Both the position numbers and the translations under genes were made by a program. Of a stretch of 36,606 nucleotides of DNA, positions 1-6,567 are shown one piece after another. The DNA lies in contig JAFZRM010000053.1 of assembly GCA_017619885.1 (NCBI GenBank), positions 1 through 36,606 on the forward strand, given 5' to 3'. Source of the DNA: Clostridia bacterium (GTDB taxonomy: Bacteria; Bacillota; Clostridia; Oscillospirales; CAG-272). How positions within the stretch are numbered: position 1 is the first letter of the stretch; the number at the start of each line of letters is the position of its first letter. The notes under the pieces were generated by a model, which was given only the letters and a program-made list of their open reading frames with translations, made no database searches and was not told the DNA's origin.

Positions 1-93
1 CCCGAAAACGGCGGCGGTATCCCTTACCGTTGAATTGTGTTCGGCTATGTACCGCCCGAGCACTACGCATCTTTCTATCTCTGTGTCAAACAA
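1..93 (-). CDS. spoIIID: SpoIIID, sporulation transcription factor (5' part only, cut by window edge)
   Basis: SpoIIID is the small helix-turn-helix regulator of mother-cell genes that acts after sigma-E in sporulation. Only the first 31 codons are present, because the gene runs off the left edge. Read from a TTG at 93-91, the peptide begins MFDTEIERCVVLGRYIAEHN and continues through a T-V-R-D-T-A-A-V-F-G segment. From memory of the B. subtilis protein, these 31 residues align without gaps to its first 31 (shared E-R, G-[KR]-Y-I, T-V-R, A and F-G positions), which also fixes the TTG start. A perfect Shine-Dalgarno GGAGGTGATC lies at 107-98, with 9 bases between GGAGG and TTG. The HTH recognition helix would lie outside the window. 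The identification rests on a short segment but it is a good match. Confidence 0.85.
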   Translation of the reverse strand, partial: MFDTEIERCVVLGRYIAEHNSTVRDTAAVFG

Positions 94-102
94 AAAAGAT
101 CA

Positions 103-138
103 CCTCCGCATATGGTTTCGGTCAATCATATGCGGAGG
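103..138 (-). promoter_or_regulatory. Perfect 12-bp hairpin that sequesters the spoIIID Shine-Dalgarno
   Basis: On the minus strand CCTCCGCATATG (138-127) and CATATGCGGAGG (114-103) form a perfect 12-bp stem with a 12-base loop. The downstream arm ends in the GGAGG of the spoIIID Shine-Dalgarno, so that site is fully paired in any RNA that enters from upstream. The stem is followed by TGATC and then six T, so it might also weakly terminate transcription of the upstream membrane-protein gene. Sequestration is inferred from base pairing. Confidence 0.75.
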
Positions 139-153
139 TTGTCCGTGATATTA
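125..153 (-). promoter_or_regulatory. Candidate sigma-E promoter for spoIIID
   Basis: Minus-strand TAATATC (153-147), a 14-base spacer, and CATATGAT (132-125) match the Bacillus sigma-E consensus (KMATATT, 13-15 bases, CATACAHT) at 6 of 7 and 6 of 8 positions. spoIIID is a known sigma-E target in B. subtilis. The -35 overlaps the stop codon of the upstream gene and the -10 lies inside the left arm of the SD-blocking hairpin. Start of RNA is expected near 118, after that arm. Confidence 0.5.
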
Positions 154-987
154 CAGCTTTTTGTGCGGCGCGGCGAGACAGTACCGGAAACACAGCAGCG
201 CCGACAGCACGGCGCCTGCCGCGCAAAGCGGTATGATCAGCACGTATACCGGCAGAAGCGTCAAAAGCTCCGAAAAGTTGCCCGGCAGACCGTCGGTCGC
301 AAGCTGCATCATCGTCACCGAGACGAAGTTCACGACGATCTCGAACACCGCCTGCACCGCCGCGGCGAATACGAACGCTCGCCGGAACGGATAGGCGCCG
401 GAAAACGCCGCGCGCAGCGAAGACAGAAAGCCCTTCGGCTTTTTCGTCCCGTCGTCGGGAAGGGAAAAGTGCGATGTTCCTTTTCTTATGCCGTCCGCCA
501 TGCGGCAGAGAAGCACCAAAAGCACGACGGTCTTCACTGCGTCGAAGGTCGCGGTGAAAACGTAGCCGAACCCGACCGCCACGACGTCTGACGCGAGCTC
601 CACGTTAATCAGCCCGTGCTCGTAGCAGAACACCCACGAACCGAACTGAGCGACAAGGAACCTGACGTAGCAGCCACAGATAACGATCAGCGGCGCGGAT
701 TTGAAGTTTTTGTATCCGTACACGAACACGCCGGCGCCGGCGGCGCCGAACGAGACGAACGTGCACGCAAAGCGCAGAAAAACAACGGCATAGCGCAGGA
801 CGGCGTTGAGCGCCGTCATCGCGATGTCGTTGTCGGTATATTCGATCAGCGTGTAGAGCACGCCGTCGTTTATCAAAAGAATTATAACAGCGGAAAAAAG
901 GACGGTCAGCGTCAGCTTTTTTCGCAGTGCCGCGTCCTTTTTTTCCGCTTCTTTGCTTCTTATTTCAAAGCGTTGTCCGTGTTTCAT
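151..987 (-). CDS. Unknown multi-pass membrane protein
   Basis: I do not recognise a family for this 278-residue protein. A charged cytoplasmic N-terminus (about 25 residues rich in K, R and E) is followed by about six hydrophobic segments, near residues 26-50, 58-90, 98-120, 133-160, 205-230 and 240-268. A polar loop with several K and D residues (about 165-195) separates the fourth and fifth, and the C-terminus is short and basic. It lies directly upstream of spoIIID on the same strand, with the stop codon overlapping the candidate sigma-E -35, so read-through into spoIIID is possible. The ATG at 987 has no clear Shine-Dalgarno. The long uninterrupted frame with strong hydrophobic periodicity makes it a real gene; its role, in sporulation or otherwise, is unknown. 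Confidence 0.75.
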   Translation of the reverse strand: MKHGQRFEIRSKEAEKKDAALRKKLTLTVLFSAVIILLINDGVLYTLIEYTDNDIAMTALNAVLRYAVVFLRFACTFVSFGAAGAGVFVYGYKNFKSAPLIVICGCYVRFLVAQFGSWVFCYEHGLINVELASDVVAVGFGYVFTATFDAVKTVVLLVLLCRMADGIRKGTSHFSLPDDGTKKPKGFLSSLRAAFSGAYPFRRAFVFAAAVQAVFEIVVNFVSVTMMQLATDGLPGNFSELLTLLPVYVLIIPLCAAGAVLSALLCFRYCLAAPHKKL

Positions 988-1027
988 GATGCTTGACCGA
1001 GCGCCCGGGCGCGCCTTGCGGCACGGC

Positions 1028-1249
1028 TCAGATCTCTATGGAATTGAGCAGTTCGCGCAGTCTCTTGAGTTCTTCGGGAGCCAGGGTTATGCCCTTGCCC
1101 ATCTTCTCGTGCGAATCGTCCCACGAACGAAGATCGTATTTCGGTTCGTTGCCGTTCCAGCTCACTAAATTGAGCTCTTTCGCCCAGCCGCCCTTTTCAT
1201 CGGAAATGCAGCCCAAGCTCTTTTTTATTTCAAATCTGAGTTCTGCCAT
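1028..1249 (-). CDS. PC4/YdbC-like single-stranded DNA-binding protein
   Basis: This 73-residue protein matches the YdbC/PC4 family, which are small dimeric proteins that bind single-stranded DNA through a curved beta-sheet and have been linked to transcription or replication. Family hallmarks visible here are the N-terminal F-E-I-K-K segment, the K-E-L-N-L-V-S-W-N-G-N core (residues about 24-34), the K-Y-D-L-R-S-W segment, and the H-E-K-M-G-K-G-I-T-L motif before the C-terminal helix. Full length for the family. The ATG at 1249 has a good GGAGG Shine-Dalgarno 5 bases upstream. It appears to be a single-gene unit with its own extended -10 promoter. Exact cellular role is not known for most bacterial members. 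Confidence 0.88.
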   Translation of the reverse strand: MAELRFEIKKSLGCISDEKGGWAKELNLVSWNGNEPKYDLRSWDDSHEKMGKGITLAPEELKRLRELLNSIEI

Positions 1250-1275
1250 ATCTTCCTCCAGATATATTTTTTTAT

Positions 1276-1284
1276 ATTATAACA
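1276..1284 (-). promoter_or_regulatory. Extended -10 promoter for the YdbC-like gene
   Basis: Minus-strand TGTTATAAT (1284-1276) is a perfect extended -10 about 27 bases before the ATG. No good -35 is seen at 17 bases; the surrounding 1250-1340 stretch is very A/T-rich. Confidence 0.55.
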
Positions 1285-1349
1285 TATAAAAAAGTATATA
1301 AGTGAATTTAAAGTAAATTTATCATTAAATTATTTAGCAGAACGTCTTC

Positions 1350-1598
1350 TTACCAGACGCCTTTCAACTGTGAAAAGAACGCCATCAGAAGCGCCGTGAA
1401 CGTGACCAGAACGGTCACGCCGACTCCGAACAGAGAAGCTGATACGATGAAATTGATCTTGAATCCCTTTTTGTGCGCCGACAGTCCCTTTGCTTTACGT
1501 GAAATTATGAAAAGCACGAGACTGACGGTGAAATAGATCCCGAACGCCGCCGTTAAAAGAGCGGTTACCGTAACGGGGTTAAACTGTATGTGCCTCAT
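1350..1598 (-). CDS. Small two-helix membrane protein coupled to the DUF4349 lipoprotein
   Basis: This 82-residue protein has two hydrophobic segments (about residues 10-33 and 48-75) separated by a basic loop with K-A-K-G-L-S-A-H-K-K-G. No family is recognised. The ATG at 1598 shares its A with the TGA stop of the DUF4349 gene (TGATG), an arrangement typical of translational coupling; a GTG one codon upstream (1601) is an alternative start. The tight coupling suggests that it acts with the lipoprotein in the membrane, which is inference. Confidence that it is a real gene comes from the overlap and the clear membrane segments. Confidence 0.7.
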   Translation of the reverse strand: MRHIQFNPVTVTALLTAAFGIYFTVSLVLFIISRKAKGLSAHKKGFKINFIVSASLFGVGVTVLVTFTALLMAFFSQLKGVW

Positions 1599-2476
1599 CA
1601 CTTAGCCTGTCCGGCTTTTCTCTTGCGTTTCGAGGCGGCGCGGATCGGCAGGAATATCGCGAGGAATATCACGAGTCCGATCACCGAAAGCGTCAGCAGC
1701 GTCGGGAACGCGCGTACGAAGAACACGGCGAAATCCTTGCAGCCGTCGCCGAAGGACTTCCAGCTCTGACGGAACGCGTCGCTTATGCGCTTGATGAACG
1801 GATCGTCCTCGGATTCGGTGAACTCTTTTACTTCGTACAGCGTTATGTCGAGCGTAGCGTAGGATACGAGATTGTCGTAGTTTTTGATCTTTGCCTTAAG
1901 CGCGGCGATCTCCTGTTCTGTCTCGGATATCCTCGTCTGCAGCTTGTACCAGAAATCGAATTCGGACGCCTTGTCGAGCGATGCCATCATGTTGATAAGG
2001 CTCTGTCTCTCCGCCTCGAGCGATTCGAGTCTCGCCTCCGTGTCTATGTACGCCTCTGTCACGTTCTGCGCCGTCTTGTACATGTCCGTGACGTTCGCGG
2101 CGCCGCGCAGACCTTCCGCAAAGTTCTCGGCCTTTTCGGCGGGAACTCTTACGACCGCGGTCAGATATCTGACGTTGCCGGAGCTGTGTTCGCGCCTGTT
2201 TTCATAATAGCCGCCCGCTTCCGAAACCGCATTGTCAAGGAACGAAACGGCCTTGTCGTATTCCTTGGACTCCGCCTGTACCTTGTACGACTTTATGAGT
2301 TTCTGACCGGTTTTAGCTTCGGCTTCGCTCGCGTCCTCGGTAGCGAACGAATCGGAATATGAATCCGACGGCGCCTCCACGGCGTCGTTATGCGCGGCGC
2401 CGGACTGCGAGCAGGAGCAGAGCAGCATTGCCGCCGCGATCAGCACGGCAATTATGATTGATACGTATTTTTTCAT
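1598..2476 (-). CDS. DUF4349-family lipoprotein with coiled coil
   Basis: A 292-residue exported lipoprotein. The N-terminus MKKYVSIIIAVLIAAAMLLC ends in a lipobox (L-L-C), followed by a Ser/Asp/Glu-rich linker to about residue 50. The DUF4349 domain follows: S-Y-K-V-Q-A-E-S-K-E-Y-D-K-A segment, a G-G-Y-Y-E-N-R motif, and an R-V-P-A-E-K-A-E-N-F stretch, then a helical region rich in E, L, K and A (about residues 150-200) likely to be a coiled coil, and a final membrane segment near 260-285 with basic residues after it. DUF4349 members occur widely in Firmicutes; their function is not established. The ATG at 2476 was chosen because GGAGG lies 7 bases upstream and it begins the signal peptide; the longer frame to 2524 lacks these. 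Lies downstream of the cytidylate-kinase-like gene, probably in one operon. Confidence 0.85.
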   Translation of the reverse strand: MKKYVSIIIAVLIAAAMLLCSCSQSGAAHNDAVEAPSDSYSDSFATEDASEAEAKTGQKLIKSYKVQAESKEYDKAVSFLDNAVSEAGGYYENRREHSSGNVRYLTAVVRVPAEKAENFAEGLRGAANVTDMYKTAQNVTEAYIDTEARLESLEAERQSLINMMASLDKASEFDFWYKLQTRISETEQEIAALKAKIKNYDNLVSYATLDITLYEVKEFTESEDDPFIKRISDAFRQSWKSFGDGCKDFAVFFVRAFPTLLTLSVIGLVIFLAIFLPIRAASKRKRKAGQAK

Positions 2477-2549
2477 GATATACCTCCTATCGGTGCATCG
2501 CCGCTTTCGTGCGGCTTCATACAATAAGTCGCAGTCAATGGCGCCCGCG

Positions 2550-3188
2550 TCACGCTTTGCGCAGATTTTCTCTCTCTTTTATAAAATCGAGAATGAGCTG
2601 CGCCGTTTTTTCCTTTCCGAGTACGGAGGCGTTTATGCACAGATCGTAGTTTTTGATGTCGCCCCATTCGCGGTTGGTATAGAAATTATAATAATTCGCG
2701 CGCTTTTTGTCGGTCTTTATTATGCGCGACTCCGCCTGAGCCGGGCTCAGCTCCTCTTTTCTGCAGATCCGCTCGATCCTCGCCGCCATCGGCGCGTGGA
2801 TGAAGACGGAAACACATCTCGGATCGTCCCTCAGTATATAATCGGCGCACCGCCCCACAATGACGCAGGCGCCGTTCTGCTTGACGAGGTCCTGTATGAG
2901 GTTCGTCTGTATGATATAGAGCTTGTCGTTCAGAGGCAGATCGGAAACGGAAGTGAAATGCCCGGAGATCGTGTACGCGCCGGTCGACAGGGCGTAGAGC
3001 AGGCTGTTCGTCGCCGTCTCGTCGATGTGCGCGTAAACGTCGCGCGACACACCGCTGCGCTCCGCCGCAAGCGCGATCAGCTCTCTGTCGAAGAACGGGA
3101 CGCCCATGAGGTCCGCGAGCAGCTCGCCTATCTCCCGTCCGCCGCTTCCGTACTGGCGGCCTATCGCCACAACGGTATCAAATGTCAT
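2550..3188 (-). CDS. Cytidylate kinase-like P-loop protein
   Basis: A 212-residue member of the cytidylate-kinase-like family (AAA_26 type), P-loop NMP-kinase-fold proteins whose substrate is mostly unproven. The N-terminal M-T-F-D-T-V-V-A-I-G-R-Q-Y-G-S-G-G-R holds the family's G-R-Q-x-G-S-G-G-R P-loop variant (about residues 9-17), which takes the place of the usual GxxGxGK. Other markers are the V-P-F-F-D-R-E-L segment, the V-I-V-G-R-C-A-D-Y core strand, and the C-terminal R-A-N-Y-Y-N-F-Y-T and N-Y-D-L-C-I-N-A-S segments. The ATG at 3188 follows AAAGGCGGG; the longer upstream frame would run through the promoter. It heads a probable three-gene unit with DUF4349. Confidence 0.85.
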   Translation of the reverse strand: MTFDTVVAIGRQYGSGGREIGELLADLMGVPFFDRELIALAAERSGVSRDVYAHIDETATNSLLYALSTGAYTISGHFTSVSDLPLNDKLYIIQTNLIQDLVKQNGACVIVGRCADYILRDDPRCVSVFIHAPMAARIERICRKEELSPAQAESRIIKTDKKRANYYNFYTNREWGDIKNYDLCINASVLGKEKTAQLILDFIKERENLRKA

Positions 3189-3231
3189 TATTCCCGCCTT
3201 TCCCGCGGATCGCCCGCGCGCTTTTTTGTTT

Positions 3232-3260
3232 ATTTTATCATAATAATACATTTTTGTCAA
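3232..3260 (-). promoter_or_regulatory. Promoter for the cytidylate-kinase-like operon
   Basis: Minus-strand TTGACA (3260-3255), 17-base spacer, TAAAAT (3237-3232) with an extended TGA just before it. Leader of about 35 bases to the ATG. Confidence 0.8.
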
Positions 3261-3322
3261 GCGCGGCGGCGCAGTTTTAAGGTACCGACCGTCAAAATCA
3301 ACTGAGAATTTCAAAAACCGTC

Positions 3323-3351
3323 TTGACAATTTGGTGAGAATTTGGTATAAT
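3323..3351 (+). promoter_or_regulatory. Consensus promoter with extended -10 for the duplicated-domain lipoprotein
   Basis: TTGACA (3323-3328), exactly 17 bases, TATAAT (3346-3351), with TGG before the -10. TGAGAATTT occurs twice (3303-3311 and 3335-3343), 32 bases apart and flanking the -35, a possible operator. Confidence 0.88.
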
Positions 3352-3379
3352 CATAATGAAATCCAAAGGAGGATATGCA

Positions 3380-4639
3380 ATGAAAAACATCAAAAAGCTC
3401 CTTGCCGTACTGATATCCGTCGTACTGACGGTATCTCTGCTCGCAGCCTGCGGCGGCGACGGCGGCGCGACGACGAACACCGATAAACCCGAGGGCACTA
3501 CCGCGGAACAGACCGACGTGAAGACCGAGCCCGTGACCGACGCGAAGACCGAAGCGGATACCACCGTGCCCGCAACGACCGACGAAGTCACCGAGGCGCC
3601 CGAACTCAAACTTTACGATATTTACAGATGGGATTTTGACGACGCGTCCGATCTCGGATGGGTATCGTCCAACATGACCGACGTCTCCGCCGGTGAAGAC
3701 GGCACGATGAAGCTCGTCTGCAAAGGCAGCGACCCGAACATCACCACCAAGAGACTCAACGTCAACATCGACTGCGACAAAGTCGAATACATCACCATGA
3801 GAGTAAAGAACTGCACGGACAACTATTCCTGCCAGCTCTTCATCTCCACCACCGACAGCCCCGGCCCGGCTGAAAGCTACTCGCTGAAATTCGAGCATGA
3901 GTACGCCGACGAGGACGACGAGTGGGAGATCCTCGAAATAGACACTCTCGACATCAACGGCTGGTCCGGCACGCTCAAGGCGCTTCGCTTTGACTACACC
4001 GACGGCAGCGAAGGCGAATACTACATCGACTACATCGCGCTTCAGACCACGGTCGAAAAGGACGCCGGCGGCGTTGTGACCGAGGAAGACGTCGACCCGC
4101 GCGCGGGCAAAGAACTGCTGTACAAATGGGATCTGACGACCTTGACCGCCGAGGATATGTATCTGTCTTCTCAGCCGCACGACGAAGATACCGAAGCCGA
4201 TGAAAACGAAGGCGAAGAAGTCGAAGATCCGCGCTGGCACTTCTCCGGCGGCGTCGAAGACGCTTACGTCGAGAACGGTCACCTTGTGATCAAGATCGGC
4301 GCGATCGACCCGTTCATGATCTCTCCGAAGCTCACGACTCCGTTCGACTGCTCCGCAGTCACCGCGGTCGTCGTCAAGGCATGCAACAAGACCGACATGA
4401 CCCTCGCCCAGTTCTTCTTCAGAACTGAAGACGCCGAGGCGTTCTCCGAGGCCGGATCCGTCCGTTTCAGCTTTGAGAAGCAGGGCGCCGACAACGAAGA
4501 GTGGGAAGAGATAGTAATCAAACCGTCTGATTCCGTACTCTGGGACGGCCAGCTCGATTACATAAGACTCGACCCGTCAGAAGCTCACGAAGGCATCGTA
4601 ATGATCGACAGCATCGAGCTCTGGGGCTCCGCTCAGTGA
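3380..4639 (+). CDS. Secreted lipoprotein with two copies of a beta-sandwich-like domain
   Basis: A 419-residue lipoprotein. MKKNIKKLLAVLIS-type signal and lipobox L-A-A-C (Cys about residue 24), then a Thr/Glu/Asp linker to about 70. Two related domains follow. The first (about 75-215) begins Y-R-W-D-F-D-D and ends Y-Y-I-D-Y-I-A-L; the second (about 245-415) begins Y-K-W-D-L-T and ends V-M-I-D-S-I-E-L. Both contain a block of the type D-C-x-x-V-x-x-[IV]-x-[MV]-[RK], a W-E-[EI]-[IL] block and a final Y-[IF]-[RD]-[LY]-D segment, so the gene arose by internal duplication. The pattern resembles carbohydrate-binding or other jelly-roll domains of surface proteins, but no family is certain. The protein is acidic. 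ATG 3380 was chosen because AGGAGG lies 9 bases upstream and it starts the signal peptide. Single-gene unit between a strong promoter and terminator. Confidence 0.82.
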   Translation: MKNIKKLLAVLISVVLTVSLLAACGGDGGATTNTDKPEGTTAEQTDVKTEPVTDAKTEADTTVPATTDEVTEAPELKLYDIYRWDFDDASDLGWVSSNMTDVSAGEDGTMKLVCKGSDPNITTKRLNVNIDCDKVEYITMRVKNCTDNYSCQLFISTTDSPGPAESYSLKFEHEYADEDDEWEILEIDTLDINGWSGTLKALRFDYTDGSEGEYYIDYIALQTTVEKDAGGVVTEEDVDPRAGKELLYKWDLTTLTAEDMYLSSQPHDEDTEADENEGEEVEDPRWHFSGGVEDAYVENGHLVIKIGAIDPFMISPKLTTPFDCSAVTAVVVKACNKTDMTLAQFFFRTEDAEAFSEAGSVRFSFEKQGADNEEWEEIVIKPSDSVLWDGQLDYIRLDPSEAHEGIVMIDSIELWGSAQ

Positions 4640-4724
4640 TCGGAAAAACGGATCTGCGCACCGCAGGTTCCCGAACAGCCGCGGCGTGAAAACGCCTGAG
4701 GCGAAGTAAACCGCTTTAATTAAG

Positions 4725-4758
4725 AAAAAGCCGGGGACCGCAAGGTTTCCGGCTTTTT
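4725..4758 (+). terminator. Intrinsic terminator after the lipoprotein gene
   Basis: AAAAAGCCGG (4725-4734) pairs with CCGGCTTTTT (4749-4758); two G-T wobbles and an ACC-GCAA-GGT tetraloop hairpin continue the stem. The 4640-4724 stretch before it holds no gene. Confidence 0.88.
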
Positions 4759-4801
4759 GTTATACGCGCCGCGCGGCGGCAACGGATAACGGAGAATTTT
4801 T

Positions 4802-5683
4802 ATGGAAAACATCATTTTAACGACCTCGCAGCTGACGAAGCAGTATAAGAAGACGCTCGCGAACGACAAGGTCACGCTGCAGCTGCCCGCTGGCGAGATA
4901 ATCGGCTTCGTCGGCGAGAACGGCTCCGGCAAAACGACGCTTCTGCGCATGCTCACCGGGCTCGCTTTCCCGACGTCGGGCTCCGTCAGTTTCACACATA
5001 AAGACGTAAGGATCGGCGCGATGGTCGAAAGCCCCGCCTTTTTCAGCAATCTGAGCGCCGGTGACAATATAAGGTTCCAGGCGCGGCTCTGCGGCTGCGA
5101 TGAAAAGGAAGCCCTGAAGACGCTCGAGACGGTAGGCCTTGCCGATACTGGATCAAAGCGGGTCAGAAATTTCTCGCTCGGTATGAAGCAGCGGCTCGGG
5201 ATCGCTACGGCGCTGCTCAACGCCCCGGATCTTCTGATACTCGACGAGCCGACGAACGGGCTCGACCCGCAGGGCATCGTCGATCTGCGCAGCCTGCTCG
5301 AGAGACTCGCGCACGAAAAGCACATAACGCTGCTCGTATCCTCGCATATACTGAGCGAGCTGTCGCAGCTTGCGACGTATTATATCTTCATAAATCACGG
5401 AGTCATAGTCGAGACGGTCAGAGCCGAAGAGCTGAAGCGCCGTTTCGGCAAGACCGTGACCGTGGTGACGGAGACGCCGGGCGCCGCGGAAAAATTCGAC
5501 AGGCTCCTCGCCGAAGGCGCGGTCACCGGCGTTTCGGCGAACGGAAACGCTTATACGCTGAAAGGACCGTTCGACTACAACAGGCTGTTTTCGGTCGTCT
5601 CGACGCTCGACGTCAGCTCGTTCGAAACGCGCGAACAGACGCTTGAAACGTATTATCTGCATCTGAAAGGAGGCGCCGTATGA
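4802..5683 (+). CDS. ABC transporter ATP-binding protein (BcrA-like)
   Basis: This 293-residue ATPase powers an ABC-2 type exporter with the permease that follows. Visible motifs: Walker A G-E-N-G-S-G-K-T-T (residues 38-46), signature S-L-G-M-K-Q (125-130), Walker B L-L-I-L-D-E-P (144-150) with D-loop G-L-D, and the switch His182. About 75 residues follow the ATPase core, as in BcrA/bacitracin and lantibiotic-immunity ATPases. The start at 4802 has GGAG 7 bases upstream. The stop overlaps the permease start by four bases (ATGA), so the two are coupled. Substrate is unknown; antibiotic or peptide export or immunity is the usual role of this subgroup, which is inference. Confidence 0.9.
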   Translation: MENIILTTSQLTKQYKKTLANDKVTLQLPAGEIIGFVGENGSGKTTLLRMLTGLAFPTSGSVSFTHKDVRIGAMVESPAFFSNLSAGDNIRFQARLCGCDEKEALKTLETVGLADTGSKRVRNFSLGMKQRLGIATALLNAPDLLILDEPTNGLDPQGIVDLRSLLERLAHEKHITLLVSSHILSELSQLATYYIFINHGVIVETVRAEELKRRFGKTVTVVTETPGAAEKFDRLLAEGAVTGVSANGNAYTLKGPFDYNRLFSVVSTLDVSSFETREQTLETYYLHLKGGAV

Positions 5684-6498
5684 AAGAGCTTCTTCGTGCC
5701 GATCTCTTCAACCTGAGACGCGGCAAGGCGATGTACCTCCTTCTCGCCGGCGCGGTGCTCGCGGGCATCCTGATGCCGCTGATGTACTACGGGCTGATCG
5801 AATTCGTCAAACTGCTCGAGCAGACGGATCCGTCGCAGTTCGGCGACATGATGGTGCCGCTTACCTCGGTATTGGAGTATATGAACGCCGATCTCGTGTT
5901 CAAATCGGTGCTGCCGCTGAACGAAGGGTACGGCCTGATAATCTGCGGCGTCGTCTGCTTCTACAACTGCAGACAGTTCAACAACGGCATCATAAGAAAC
6001 AAGATCATCGCGGGCAAAAAGCGCACCCCGGTGTATCTGTCGATGCTTGTCACCTCGCAGATCATGGCGCTTTCAGCGGCGCTGATCTATTCCGCCGTGT
6101 GTGCCGTCGCGACCGTCGCGCTGTTCGGCGCGTTAAAGATGAGCGCGGGCGAGATCGTCTCGCTGTTCGTCGTATCCGTGCTGATGTACGCGGTATACGC
6201 GGCGATCACGGTGATGATCGTGTTCCTGCTGAAGAGCGTGCCGCTGTCGCTCGTCGTCAGCATAGTATTCCCGATCGTGGTAGGCACGGTATTCCAGCTC
6301 ATCGCAAGCGTCGCGCAGGCGCTGCCGGAAAAGATACTGCCGGTCTGCGCCGTGTTCCCGACGTTTGCGCTGACGCTTCTCGTCGGCGATATAAAAAGCT
6401 CCGGCATCGTGCCGGTCTTCACCGTCGCCGCCGCCGCGTGGGTCGTGCTGTTCACCGTGATCGGCATACTGCGTTTCAGAAGATCGGATATAAGATAA
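5680..6498 (+). CDS. ABC-2 type permease, partner of the preceding ATPase
   Basis: A 272-residue integral membrane protein with about six hydrophobic segments (near residues 18-42, 82-102, 125-155, 163-190, 198-222 and 240-265). The long polar loop between the first two segments (about 43-80) is typical of BcrB/ABC-2 permeases. Between segments 2 and 3 is an I-R-N-K-I-I-A-G-K-K-R segment resembling the coupling region of these permeases. It overlaps the ATPase gene by four bases and must be its membrane partner. Preceded by GGAGG. No terminator separates it from the next gene, but that gene has its own promoter at 6512. Confidence 0.87.
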   Translation: MKELLRADLFNLRRGKAMYLLLAGAVLAGILMPLMYYGLIEFVKLLEQTDPSQFGDMMVPLTSVLEYMNADLVFKSVLPLNEGYGLIICGVVCFYNCRQFNNGIIRNKIIAGKKRTPVYLSMLVTSQIMALSAALIYSAVCAVATVALFGALKMSAGEIVSLFVVSVLMYAVYAAITVMIVFLLKSVPLSLVVSIVFPIVVGTVFQLIASVAQALPEKILPVCAVFPTFALTLLVGDIKSSGIVPVFTVAAAAWVVLFTVIGILRFRRSDIR

Positions 6499-6511
6499 AT
6501 CACGCCGCGTC

Positions 6512-6540
6512 TTGACAAACGCGGAAAACGGTTGTATAAT
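6512..6540 (+). promoter_or_regulatory. Perfect consensus promoter for the unknown membrane protein gene
   Basis: TTGACA (6512-6517), 17 bases, TATAAT (6535-6540). The expected RNA start is near 6547, leaving only about 20 bases before the ATG at 6568. Confidence 0.85.
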
Positions 6541-6567
6541 AACGGAAAACTCCTGAACGGACACGAA

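Noticed and set aside
2454..3305. Plus-strand 283-codon frame
   Set aside because: Antisense to the cytidylate-kinase-like gene; no SD, no known family.
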